64,000 nucleotides of DNA from Streptococcus infantis (lineage in GTDB: Bacteria; Bacillota; Bacilli; Lactobacillales; Streptococcaceae). The stretch covers positions 1,550,001 through 1,614,000 of the forward strand of contig NZ_CP046525.1 in assembly GCF_021497965.1 (NCBI RefSeq), given 5' to 3'. The notes under the pieces were generated by a model, which was not told the origin of the DNA, made no database searches, and was given only the letters and a program-made list of their open reading frames with translations. Below are positions 30,476 through 38,030 of this stretch, piece after piece (position 1 is the first letter of the stretch; every line of letters starts with the position of its first letter). The position numbers and the translations under genes are program-made.

Positions 30476-30477
30476 GA

Positions 30478-30843
30478 TTATTCTCCTACAACTTTGATAT
30501 TTTGAATGTAGACATTCACAGTTTGAGCAGTGATTCCAAGTTGATTTTCCAAACTAAAACGAACACGCTCTTGGATATTTTTTGAAACTTCACTGATCTT
30601 TGTACCGTAGCTCAATACAGTATATACATCAACTGCAATACTACCGTCTTCAGCAGCTTTAACGACTACACCTTTTGAATAATTTTCCTTACCAAGAAGG
30701 GCTTGGAAATTATCTTTGAGGGCATTTTTACTAGCCATACCGACTACACCAAAAATTTCAGTTGCTGCACCACCTACAACAGTAGCGATTACATCATCTG
30801 TCAGTTCGACTTGACCATCTTTTGTATTAATTTTTACAGTCAT
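30478..30843 (-). CDS. Asp23/Gls24-family envelope stress protein (YloU)
   Basis: Start at ATG 30843 (MTVKINTKDG) after GAGGT; longer in-frame starts have no site. The 121-residue protein has the Asp23/DUF322 fold: IATVVGGAATEIFGVVGMA, then a middle GVVVKAAEDGSIAVDVYTVLSYG strand set and a C-terminal VNVYIQNI. Family members associate with the membrane and envelope-stress responses. It is transcribed with fakA from a near-consensus promoter. A direct functional link to fatty-acid kinase is not proven. Confidence 0.93.
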   Translation of the reverse strand: MTVKINTKDGQVELTDDVIATVVGGAATEIFGVVGMASKNALKDNFQALLGKENYSKGVVVKAAEDGSIAVDVYTVLSYGTKISEVSKNIQERVRFSLENQLGITAQTVNVYIQNIKVVGE

Positions 30844-30871
30844 TTTTTTTACCTCAACTAGTTGATACTCT

Positions 30872-30900
30872 ATTTTATCATATTTCAGCCCAACTGTAAA
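30872..30900 (-). promoter_or_regulatory. Promoter of asp23-fakA
   Basis: TTTACA (30895-30900, minus), exactly 17 bp, TAAAAT (30872-30877). Confidence 0.75.
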
Positions 30901-30965
30901 AGCAGAATGATGTATCATCGGATATTTGCTTGATTTTTCAAATGATTTCAGCTTTCGAGCAAAAG

Positions 30966-30987
30966 AAAAAGACCCCTTAGGTCTTTT
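30966..30987 (-). terminator. Rho-independent terminator after rpmB
   Basis: On the minus strand AAAGACCT and GGGTCTTT form the stem with AAG loop, followed by a T-run; it separates rpmB from asp23-fakA. Confidence 0.8.
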
Positions 30988-30995
30988 CATGTTTA

Positions 30996-31184
30996 TTAAA
31001 CGCGTTCTACTTTTCCTGATTTCAAAGCACGAGCTGAAGCCCAAACTTTTTTAGGTTTACCATCGATAAGAACAGTAACTTTTTGAAGGTTTGGTTTTAC
31101 GGCACGTTTAGTTTGGTTCATCGCGTGTGAACGGTTGTTTCCTGATACAGTCTTACGACCTGTAAAGTAACATACTTTAGCCAT
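30996..31184 (-). CDS. rpmB: 50S ribosomal protein L28
   Basis: The 62-residue basic protein matches bacterial L28 from end to end: [20 protein letters not shown] opening, [11 protein letters not shown], and a C-terminal [19 protein letters not shown] precedes the ATG. It is a monocistronic unit with its own promoter and terminator. A pair of inverted repeats in its 5' leader could regulate it. Confidence 0.97.
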   Translation of the reverse strand: MAKVCYFTGRKTVSGNNRSHAMNQTKRAVKPNLQKVTVLIDGKPKKVWASARALKSGKVERV

Positions 31185-31197
31185 TGTGTTTTCCTCC

Positions 31198-31234
31198 TAT
31201 TAGATCTAATATAGCGGATGTGCTAGCACCACAT
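31198..31234 (-). promoter_or_regulatory. Inverted repeats in the rpmB 5' leader
   Basis: TATTAGATCTAATA (31198-31211) is a perfect 14-bp palindrome just upstream of the ribosome site. A second inverted repeat, ATGTG...CACAT (31218-31234), lies before it. Both are in the predicted transcript. Confidence 0.4.
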
Positions 31235-31242
31235 ACCGTACT

Positions 31243-31271
31243 ATGTTATCACACTTTCTCCATTTTGGCAA
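31243..31271 (-). promoter_or_regulatory. Promoter of rpmB
   Basis: TTGCCA (31266-31271, minus), 17 bp, TAACAT (31243-31248). Confidence 0.7.
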
Positions 31272-31290
31272 GGGAATTGGAAGACTTTTT

Positions 31291-31965
31291 TTATTTGACG
31301 TAGACGACACCAAGTTTCCCGAAAGCTACGTCTCCACGGATAATCAAGGTTTTGCTGGTTGGGGCTACAGGAGCATCTGCCTTGGCTGCACCACAGAAAG
31401 TTTCCACCTTAAGATCCACTCTCCAGTGTTGGGGCACATAGATAACTGCATTCCCAAATCCGACTTCTATCTTCAAGGTTGCGCTATCACCTAACATTTC
31501 TGCATTGTCATAATAAATCTTAGCATTCCCAAATCCGACTTCAAACTCGTCTTCTACCAAATCTTGGTTCTGCTTGTAAAAGGTTCCGCTACCAAAAGCA
31601 ACTTCCTTTTCTGTAAGAATGGTCTTTTCACCGTCATACCACCATTTTTTCCCATTCCAAGTTCTATTAGTATGAGTCAGCATACTAACTCCGAGAACGA
31701 TTAGAACCCCCGCCCAGAATAGCGACTGATTGGGAATAGGTAGAATAGCATAAAAATGATTGGCAATCAATAGGGCCACTAGGACTGTAAAAGAGGCTGA
31801 AGTAAAGTGGCGACGAAGCAAAGCTCCAACTGATTGATAGGCAAAAAATCCAATCCCAATCAAGGGCCAAATCTGCCCTCCAAGTGAAGGAATCCCAAAA
31901 TTCCCCTGTAACAATACTAAAGCTGCCAATACTAGCAACACAATACCAAATGCTTTCTTTTTCAT
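31291..31965 (-). CDS. LiaF-like membrane protein, partner of LytTR regulator
   Basis: The 224-residue protein has four membrane helices in residues 1-95 and a C-terminal soluble domain of repeated FGxGxFY / VGFGNAKIYYD / VGFGNAVIYVP strands. This is the layout of LiaF/YvqF (cell-wall-active antibiotic response domain). It begins 4 bases after the LytTR gene. Streptococcal LytTR regulators are often inhibited by a linked membrane protein (HdrRM and BrsRM in S. mutans), so an antagonist role is likely but inferred. Signal unknown; envelope stress is the obvious guess from LiaF. Confidence 0.85.
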   Translation of the reverse strand: MKKKAFGIVLLVLAALVLLQGNFGIPSLGGQIWPLIGIGFFAYQSVGALLRRHFTSASFTVLVALLIANHFYAILPIPNQSLFWAGVLIVLGVSMLTHTNRTWNGKKWWYDGEKTILTEKEVAFGSGTFYKQNQDLVEDEFEVGFGNAKIYYDNAEMLGDSATLKIEVGFGNAVIYVPQHWRVDLKVETFCGAAKADAPVAPTSKTLIIRGDVAFGKLGVVYVK

Positions 31966-31969
31966 CTTC

Positions 31970-32416
31970 TTACCTCATGTTTCTTAGATTTTCTTTTAGG
32001 AGGGATTGGTAGTGTCGTGACACGTGCACCTCCTTGTGGGTCTGATAAAAGGAAATAGTTCCTGTCCCTGAGAAGGACTTGTCCACCGAGTAGACCTGCC
32101 GGAGATTGGCAATGGTCGACTTGGATACCCGACTGAAATAGCGGGGCAGGATGGACTCTAGTTCATAGAGCTTGAGCCGAACCTCGTAGGCATCTTTCTG
32201 GGTATGGGCGTAAATCTTGTTGCCTTCCGTCTCAAAAAAGAGGATTTCTGCCAAGTCTAAGTAGTACTCACCCGTCCCCTTATAAAAAATCAACCTAGGA
32301 GCCTTGGTTTCTTGCAAGAGTCGTTGCAAGTCAGCTATTTCATCTGTCAGGGCTGCAGCCTTGATGACAATTTCTGTCTCAGTTAATTCACTATTTATCT
32401 CGATTCGTAACTTCAT
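31970..32416 (-). CDS. LytTR-domain transcriptional regulator without receiver
   Basis: Start at ATG 32416 (MKLRIEINSE) after AAAGGAG. The 148-residue protein has an N-terminal helical region of about 50 residues and a C-terminal LytTR DNA-binding domain (YLDLAEILFFETEGNKIYAHT; LPRYFSRVSKSTIANLRQV). There is no receiver domain, so it fits the stand-alone LytTR regulators controlled by a membrane protein. Directly upstream of its promoter are two 9-base direct repeats at the 21-bp spacing expected for LytTR dimers, pointing to autoregulation. Confidence 0.9.
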   Translation of the reverse strand: MKLRIEINSELTETEIVIKAAALTDEIADLQRLLQETKAPRLIFYKGTGEYYLDLAEILFFETEGNKIYAHTQKDAYEVRLKLYELESILPRYFSRVSKSTIANLRQVYSVDKSFSGTGTISFYQTHKEVHVSRHYQSLLKENLRNMR

Positions 32417-32436
32417 CCTATCTCCTTTCTGCATCT

Positions 32437-32465
32437 ACTATACCAAAGCCCATAAGACTTTACAA
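32437..32465 (-). promoter_or_regulatory. Promoter of the LytTR operon
   Basis: TTGTAA (32460-32465, minus), exactly 17 bp, TATAGT (32437-32442) with an upstream TGG. Confidence 0.8.
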
Positions 32466-32475
32466 GGGCAAAAAA

Positions 32476-32505
32476 GCAAGTGGTCATTTTTGACCCGTAA
32501 GTGGT
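32476..32505 (-). promoter_or_regulatory. LytTR-type direct-repeat operator
   Basis: On the minus strand ACCACTTAC (32497-32505), a 12-bp spacer and ACCACTTGC (32476-32484) form 9-bp direct repeats with 21-bp period, ending 10 bp before the -35. The same bases, with GCAAGTGG further upstream, can form a hairpin followed by T6 that may also terminate PAP2 transcription. Confidence 0.6.
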
Positions 32506-32534
32506 TACGAGGCCAAACCCACTTGCTTTGATTT

Positions 32535-33038
32535 TTACAACATAAAGAAAAGAATTCCCCAGAGGAGTCCACAGGCATAGCCTACTAGAACATCCTTGGG
32601 ATAATGAACGCCACCCAAGACTCGGACCAGACCGAGAAGAGCTGACAAGACCAACAAAATCAACCCCGCAGACAAATTTGCGTGCAAGCAAGCCATGGAA
32701 ATGATGGTCGCTGAAAAGACATGGCGACTGGGCATTGAATTACCAGAACTGTCCTTTTCAAGTAGTGGGACAATTCCCCAAGTTTCATAGGGACGTGGTT
32801 GATTGATCCACTTACGAACAAGCGTCAATAGGATAAAGCCAGAAGCTGGCACTAAGATATAAGCATAAAGGTCGTTCCCTATTCCCTTACTTATAAAACT
32901 TGTCCCCAACAAGGTCAAGTATGCTAAGGGCATCAGAACTGTCATCATGCGATTAAAGACTCGCATCAGTTGTAATCCTTGTGGTTGTCGAAGAAGGCTT
33001 GATTTCCTCTTGTCGTACCACTCTTGATAGTTTTTCAT
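32535..33038 (-). CDS. PAP2-family membrane phosphatase
   Basis: The 167-residue protein has about five membrane helices and the three phosphatase motifs: KWINQPRP (C1), PSRH (C2, in SSGNSMPSRHVFS) and GVHYPKDV (C3, with catalytic His and Asp). The active site would face outward. Relatives dephosphorylate undecaprenyl diphosphate or phosphatidic/phosphatidylglycerol phosphate; the sequence does not decide. It is transcribed alone from a promoter embedded in the preceding terminator. Confidence 0.92.
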   Translation of the reverse strand: MKNYQEWYDKRKSSLLRQPQGLQLMRVFNRMMTVLMPLAYLTLLGTSFISKGIGNDLYAYILVPASGFILLTLVRKWINQPRPYETWGIVPLLEKDSSGNSMPSRHVFSATIISMACLHANLSAGLILLVLSALLGLVRVLGGVHYPKDVLVGYACGLLWGILFFML

Positions 33039-33095
33039 ATATTTTCTCGTTATTTTTAGATTTTACACAAGAAGCCTACTAGCATCTCCTACTCT

Positions 33096-33124
33096 AGTAT
33101 AGTGTAGAAAAAGAAGGCCGTCAA
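33096..33124 (-). promoter_or_regulatory. PAP2 promoter, -35 inside a terminator loop
   Basis: TTGACG (33119-33124, minus), 17 bp, TATACT (33096-33101). The -35 hexamer forms the loop of the upstream terminator hairpin. Confidence 0.7.
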
Positions 33125-33134
33125 GCCTTCTTTT
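33108..33134 (-). terminator. Rho-independent terminator of the MarR-ABC operon
   Basis: AAAAGAAGGC and GCCTTCTTTT pair around a 6-base loop, with a T-run on the minus strand. Confidence 0.85.
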
Positions 33135-33137
33135 AGT

Positions 33138-34898
33138 TTATTCTTCTACTTCATCTTCTGTAAATTGACTATTGTAGAGATCAGCATAGAAACCACCCTG
33201 ATCCATGAGTTCCTCATGATTGCCTTGTTCGATGATATTTCCGTCCTTCATAACCAAAATCAAGTCGGCATTACGGATAGTTGACAAGCGATGGGCGATG
33301 ACAAAGGATGTGCGTCCCTCCATCAAACGGTCCATGGCTTTCTGAATCAACTCCTCTGTACGTGTATCAACTGAGGATGTTGCTTCGTCCAGAATCAAGA
33401 GCGGTGCATTCTTGAGAAGGACACGAGCAATAGTCAAGAGCTGTTTCTGCCCGACTGACAAGGTCACCGTATCATCCAAGACTGTATCGTATCCATCAGG
33501 CAAGGTTGTGATAAAGTGGTGAATTCCTACTGCTTTTGCTGCTTCAATCATTCGTTCATCACTAATCCCTGTTTGGTTGTAGATGAGATTATCACGAATG
33601 GTTCCTTCAAAGAGCCAAGTATCCTGCAAGACCATTGAAAAGGCATCGTGTACTTCTGAACGTTTCATAGACTTGGTATCCACACCATCGATGCGAATAC
33701 TTCCCTTATCAATCTCATAGAACTTCATCAAGAGGTTGACAATAGTAGTCTTCCCAGCTCCAGTTGGTCCAACAATGGCAATCTTTTGCCCTGCATGAGC
33801 TGTCGCAGAAAAGTCATGAATGATGGTTCGCTCAGGTGTGTAACCAAAGGAAACTTGATCAAAGACTACTTCACCCTTCATACCAGACAATTGTGTTTCC
33901 TTATGAGATTCGTCTTCCATCTCAGCTTCTCCTAGAAACTCAAAAACACGTGTCATAGCTGCACTAGCCTGTTGCAAGCTGGTAATCCCTTGAGCAATTT
34001 GTGATAGGGGTTGTGAGAAGGTACGAACATAAACCATAAAAGCTACGATAATCCCAATACTGATATGGCCTTCAAGAGCCAAGGCAGCACCGACGATAAC
34101 AACCAAAACATAACTAAAGTTTCCGACAAAGAACATAGCGGGCATCATGATCCCTGAAATAAACTGAGATTTCCAGATACTATCATGTAGGTCTTGATTC
34201 AATCCTGCGAATGTTTCTTTAGTGGTATCCACAGCATTATAGCTGGTCACCACATTGTGGCCAGAGTACATTTCTTCCACATAGCCGTTTACAGCTGCTA
34301 GGTTGTTTTGTTGGGCTTTAAAGTAACCCTGTGACTTAGCCATAATGACTGAGACAGCAGCAAAACCTACAAGGGTTGAAACAACTGTTACCAATGCCAA
34401 AATCCAGTTCATGCCAAACATGGTAATCAAAACAGCGATTAGCAAGAAGCTAGCTGAGATAACGGTCCCTAGACTTTGGTTGAGGGACTGTGCTGCTGTA
34501 TCAACGTCATTGGTTACACGTGAAAGAGTGTCCCCTTGAGAATGACGGTCAAAGTAAGCAAGAGGCAAACGATTAATCTTTTCAGCGATAGCCGTCCGCA
34601 AACGTTTTGAAAAATGTTGGATACTCGTTGAAAAGATATAGGCTTGTGTATAGTTGAGAATAGCACCAAGCACATACAAAATAGCTAAAAAGCTGGCGAT
34701 ACTTGACACAGCTACCAAATCGATTTCTGTAGCCAAGCCATCTGAAATCAAGTTGGTGATTTCCTTAATCTTAGTTGGTCCATAAACCGTGATGATGCTT
34801 GAACATACAGCCGCCACAACCGCAACTAGTAGAGGAAGTTGGAGACCTGCTAGAAAAGGTTTATATTGTTTCCAAAAGGACATCTTCTTATTTTCCAT
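33138..34898 (-). CDS. Heterodimeric multidrug ABC exporter, catalytic half
   Basis: Start at ATG 34898 (MENKKMSFW) after AAGGAGG; the longer frame overlaps the preceding gene further. The 586-residue protein has six membrane helices and a nucleotide-binding domain with Walker A GPTGAGKTTIVN, Walker B LLILDEATSSVD with catalytic Glu, H-loop IAHRLST, but a degenerate signature LSVGQKQ. Together with the next half it fits asymmetric exporters such as LmrCD or BmrCD, with one functional and one degenerate ATP site. It overlaps its partner by 11 bases. Confidence 0.92.
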   Translation of the reverse strand: MENKKMSFWKQYKPFLAGLQLPLLVAVVAAVCSSIITVYGPTKIKEITNLISDGLATEIDLVAVSSIASFLAILYVLGAILNYTQAYIFSTSIQHFSKRLRTAIAEKINRLPLAYFDRHSQGDTLSRVTNDVDTAAQSLNQSLGTVISASFLLIAVLITMFGMNWILALVTVVSTLVGFAAVSVIMAKSQGYFKAQQNNLAAVNGYVEEMYSGHNVVTSYNAVDTTKETFAGLNQDLHDSIWKSQFISGIMMPAMFFVGNFSYVLVVIVGAALALEGHISIGIIVAFMVYVRTFSQPLSQIAQGITSLQQASAAMTRVFEFLGEAEMEDESHKETQLSGMKGEVVFDQVSFGYTPERTIIHDFSATAHAGQKIAIVGPTGAGKTTIVNLLMKFYEIDKGSIRIDGVDTKSMKRSEVHDAFSMVLQDTWLFEGTIRDNLIYNQTGISDERMIEAAKAVGIHHFITTLPDGYDTVLDDTVTLSVGQKQLLTIARVLLKNAPLLILDEATSSVDTRTEELIQKAMDRLMEGRTSFVIAHRLSTIRNADLILVMKDGNIIEQGNHEELMDQGGFYADLYNSQFTEDEVEE

Positions 34899-36657
34899 GT
34901 TCCAATTCCTCCTTCGATAGTTGTGAATAGGCAATTTCTTGGTAAACTTCGTTGGTCGCAAGAAGTTCCTTGTGGGTGCCTTGTCCCACGACTTTACCCT
35001 GATCTAAGACTAAGATCAAGTCTGCATCCATGATGGTTGAGATACGTTGGGCAACGATCAACTTGGTCATAGATTGAGTTTTTTCAGCTAGTTCTTGGCG
35101 CAAGATACGGTCAGTCTTGTAGTCCAAGGCCGAGAATGAATCATCAAAAATGAGAATTTCTGGTTTACGAGCCAAGGCACGCGCAATAGCCAAACGTTGT
35201 CTTTGACCTCCTGAGAAGTTAGTCCCACCTTGAGCCACTTCTGAGTTTAGACCTGCTTCCTTATCCTCGATGAAGCTTTTAGACTGGGCCAACTCAAGAG
35301 CTTGCCACATAGCAGTCTCGCTTAGCGGAGTTTCTGGACTCTTACCAAAGTCTAGATTTCCCTTGACATCTCCTGAGAAGAGAACAGCTTTTTGTGGGAT
35401 ATAGCCGACTTTATTCCGCAAGTCTTCCAAATCATAGTTCTGTACATTGACACCGTCTACTAGGATTTCCCCATCCGAAACGTCATAAAAACGAGGCAAG
35501 AGGTTCACAAGCGTAGATTTACCAGAACCAGTTGAACCGATAAAGGCGACCGTTTGACCAGCTTCTGCCTTGAAGCTGACATGTTCCACAACTGCTTCTG
35601 AGTTTTTAGAGTAACGGAAGGTTACGTCACGATATTCCACTTGACCTTTTACAGATGATTCTGCAGTCTGTGGTTGACTAGGATTTTTAATAGAAGAATG
35701 CAAGTCTAGCACTTGATTGATACGTCCTGCAGAAACCAAGGTACGAGGAAGGACGAAAAAGAGAGCACTCATGAGCAAGAAGCCCATCACGACCTGCATG
35801 GCATAAGACATGAAGACCACCATATCACTAAAGAGTGGTAGACGGTCTGTCAGGCTAGCATCGTTGATGATATAGGCTCCAATCCAGTAGATAGCTAGAC
35901 TCAAGCCACTCGAAATCGCCATCATAATAGGATTCATAATGGCCATCAAACGGTTGACAAAGAGATTAAGACGAGTGACTTCCTCATTGGCTTCTTCGAA
36001 TTTCTTGTCTTGATAATCCTCGGCATTATAAGCACGCACCACTCGAATCCCTGTCAAACTTTCACGAGTAATACTATTGAGTTTATCTGTCAATTTTTGG
36101 ATGACAGATTGTTTCGGAAAGGCCAGAGTCAGGAGAACAGTTGTCATCAAAACATTGACGATAACAGCGATTACTACTGCCCAGAGCCAGTACTCAGACT
36201 TCCCAAGGATTTTTCCAATGGCCCAGATAGCCATAATAGGTCCACGAGTGATTACCTGGAGTCCCATAGTAAAGAGCATCTGGATCTGCGTAATATCATT
36301 TGTCGTCCGAGTCAACAGACTTGGGATTGAAAAACGTTTAATTTCTGTCTGAGAATAATCCAAGACACGATTAAAAATATCACTACGCAGATGAGCCGTG
36401 TAGGATGCTGCAACGCGAGCGGCAAAAAATCCAACAGTAACGGATGACAGAAAAGCAAGTAGAGACAAGCCTATCATCTTAATAGCTGGTGACCAAAGTG
36501 CATCCAACTGCGTCCCTGGTGTCCCAAGTAATGCTGTAATTTCTGAAATGTAAGTCGGTACTTCTAACTCTAGATAGACCGAGAAACAGGTAAAGAGCAT
36601 GGTCAAGAGAATCATTCCCCACTCTTTTCCTGTGATACGCTTAGCGAGTTTCTTCAT
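34888..36657 (-). CDS. Heterodimeric multidrug ABC exporter, degenerate half
   Basis: The 589-residue half-transporter has six membrane helices, Walker A GSTGSGKSTLVN, a good signature FSGGQRQRLAIARAL, but Walker B ILIFDDSFSALD where Asp replaces the catalytic Glu, and VAQRIST with Gln in place of the switch His. These losses mark the non-hydrolysing site of a heterodimeric exporter and complement the other half's intact residues. It is translated from AGGAGGGG and overlaps the MarR gene by 17 bases. Likely exports drugs, lipids or peptides; the substrate is not visible. Confidence 0.92.
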   Translation of the reverse strand: MKKLAKRITGKEWGMILLTMLFTCFSVYLELEVPTYISEITALLGTPGTQLDALWSPAIKMIGLSLLAFLSSVTVGFFAARVAASYTAHLRSDIFNRVLDYSQTEIKRFSIPSLLTRTTNDITQIQMLFTMGLQVITRGPIMAIWAIGKILGKSEYWLWAVVIAVIVNVLMTTVLLTLAFPKQSVIQKLTDKLNSITRESLTGIRVVRAYNAEDYQDKKFEEANEEVTRLNLFVNRLMAIMNPIMMAISSGLSLAIYWIGAYIINDASLTDRLPLFSDMVVFMSYAMQVVMGFLLMSALFFVLPRTLVSAGRINQVLDLHSSIKNPSQPQTAESSVKGQVEYRDVTFRYSKNSEAVVEHVSFKAEAGQTVAFIGSTGSGKSTLVNLLPRFYDVSDGEILVDGVNVQNYDLEDLRNKVGYIPQKAVLFSGDVKGNLDFGKSPETPLSETAMWQALELAQSKSFIEDKEAGLNSEVAQGGTNFSGGQRQRLAIARALARKPEILIFDDSFSALDYKTDRILRQELAEKTQSMTKLIVAQRISTIMDADLILVLDQGKVVGQGTHKELLATNEVYQEIAYSQLSKEELEHGK

Positions 36658-37102
36658 TTTCCCCTCCTATTTTTTTTACATTTGCTTGTAGTTTATCAAG
36701 TACTTCTTCAAAAATAGCGAGCTTTTCTTCGGAAACACCTTCAAGTAAGCTGCGGTCAATTCGATCAAAGAATGATTTGATTTGCTTCATTTGAGAGCGT
36801 GATTTTTCCGTCAAATGAACAAATTTTGCCCGCTTATCACTTGGACTCGCCTCCAACTCTACCAAACCATTTTGCACCATGCGCTTCACTAAATTACTAG
36901 CAACTGACTTGGTGACATTGAGTTCTTGTTCAATATCCTTGATAAGCGTCAATTCTTGATCCTGCTCACGACGATCTAAAAAGCGGAGAACCTGCCCTTG
37001 TGGTCCACCCATAAATTCGATACCACAACGCTTGGCTTCCTTTTGCACCATCAGGTGAACCTGATGACCAAAACGTTTAAAGACCAACATCGGTTTATCC
37101 AT
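36641..37102 (-). CDS. MarR-family transcriptional regulator
   Basis: Start at ATG 37102 (MDKPMLVFKRF) after AAGGGGG. The 153-residue winged-helix protein has the MarR core: GPQGQVLRFLDRRE, DIEQELNVTKSVASNLVKRMVQNGLVE (recognition helix) and SDKRAKFVHLTEKS (wing). It heads the exporter operon, and three related inverted repeats bracket its promoter, so it probably represses itself, the exporter and perhaps the divergent gene. Ligand unknown. Confidence 0.93.
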   Translation of the reverse strand: MDKPMLVFKRFGHQVHLMVQKEAKRCGIEFMGGPQGQVLRFLDRREQDQELTLIKDIEQELNVTKSVASNLVKRMVQNGLVELEASPSDKRAKFVHLTEKSRSQMKQIKSFFDRIDRSLLEGVSEEKLAIFEEVLDKLQANVKKIGGENEETR

Positions 37103-37128
37103 GATTTCCCCCTTTTTACATATAAATA

Positions 37129-37212
37129 GTTCTCTAGAGAACCAATTGGTTTTCATGAGAACTATTTTATCACTTTCAAATAGGATGTCAAGAAAAAAGT
37201 TTCCAGGAGAAC
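37129..37212. promoter_or_regulatory. Three phased MarR-type operators
   Basis: GTTCTC-TA-GAGAAC (37129-37142, perfect), GTTTTC-AT-GAGAAC (37149-37162) and GTTTCC-AG-GAGAAC (37199-37212). Centres are 20 and 50 bp apart, about whole helical turns. Sites 2 and 3 flank the minus-strand promoter, and each is followed by the same ACTATTTTAT extension. Confidence 0.75.
37164..37191 (-). promoter_or_regulatory. Promoter of MarR-ABC operon
   Basis: TTGACA (37186-37191, minus), 16 bp, TAAAAT (37164-37169), enclosed between operators 2 and 3. Confidence 0.78.
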
Positions 37213-37226
37213 TATTTTATTTAAAA

Positions 37227-37255
37227 TTGACATTAGGGCTCATTTTATCTATAAT
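37227..37255 (+). promoter_or_regulatory. Perfect-consensus promoter of divergent membrane protein
   Basis: TTGACA (37227-37232), exactly 17 bp, TATAAT (37250-37255). Operator 3 ends 14 bp upstream. Confidence 0.88.
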
Positions 37256-37296
37256 AAACACTATCTTACACGGATAAGATTCCAGCCTGACTAGAA

Positions 37297-37986
37297 ATGA
37301 GAAAGCCACAAATGAAACAAAAAGAAGAGAAAATCTTAGGAATCATTGCTATCATCTTGGGAACCCTTGCACTTCTCGGATCCTGGTTGCCAATCATCAG
37401 CGTACTATCTTTTTTCTTTGCTATTATTGCAATAGGTCTAGGTGTTTTTGGTATCATCCTCAATCTCCAAAACCGTAAAATATTGGCGATTATTGGAACC
37501 GCCCTAGGCATTGGATCCATTTTCCTTGTTTTGACAACGCAAGTACTCCCTTCTGGTGTTTTTAACGACTTGGCTAGAAATTTTCGTCACCCATACAGAA
37601 GTTTAACCTCTTTAACAGAAGATGACGATTTTGGAACGCTACCAGATAATAGCACCGATGAGGATGAGGACGACGAGGATACCGATTCCTTCACTTGGAC
37701 CAAGGAACAATTCGATGCTTTGATAGAAGGTGACACCTCGAATCGAGGAAAAGGTGGCTCCAACTACAAAGATATTATCAGCAAGCATGGACAGCCAGAT
37801 TCTGAAATTGAGTCAACTTCAGGCGACTATGAGATTAAAAAAATCTCCTATGTCTCACTCGGTTCTAATACTAAGACAGTTGTACTGACTTTCGTAAAAC
37901 AGGAAAACGGACAATTTCTTCTCATCCGTAAATTTGCCCTAGGATTAGACAGAACAGCGCAAACTGATGATGGAGTAAGAGTCTAA
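37297..37986 (+). CDS. Membrane protein with DUF4190-like TM region and acidic linker
   Basis: The 229-residue protein has two hydrophobic segments (residues about 13-85, ILGIIAIILGTLALLG and later), then a highly acidic linker (DEDEDDEDTD near residue 122), and a C-terminal domain (YKDIISKHGQPDSEIES... KTVVLTFVKQ) resembling the BLIP/SmpA-type folds of small lipoproteins. I do not recognise a named gene. No strong ribosome site precedes ATG 37297; ATG 37312 is an alternative. A perfect promoter near MarR operators suggests co-regulation with the drug exporter. Confidence 0.72.
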   Translation: MRKPQMKQKEEKILGIIAIILGTLALLGSWLPIISVLSFFFAIIAIGLGVFGIILNLQNRKILAIIGTALGIGSIFLVLTTQVLPSGVFNDLARNFRHPYRSLTSLTEDDDFGTLPDNSTDEDEDDEDTDSFTWTKEQFDALIEGDTSNRGKGGSNYKDIISKHGQPDSEIESTSGDYEIKKISYVSLGSNTKTVVLTFVKQENGQFLLIRKFALGLDRTAQTDDGVRV

Positions 37987-37993
37987 GATAACT

Positions 37994-38029
37994 AAAAAGC
38001 GAACAGACTTAATAGCTGCTCGCTTTTTT
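37994..38029. terminator. Bidirectional terminator between membrane protein and yebC
   Basis: AAAAAGCGA and TCGCTTTTT form the outer stem with flanking A and T runs; AGC-type inner pairing extends it. Confidence 0.88.
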
Positions 38030-38030
38030 A

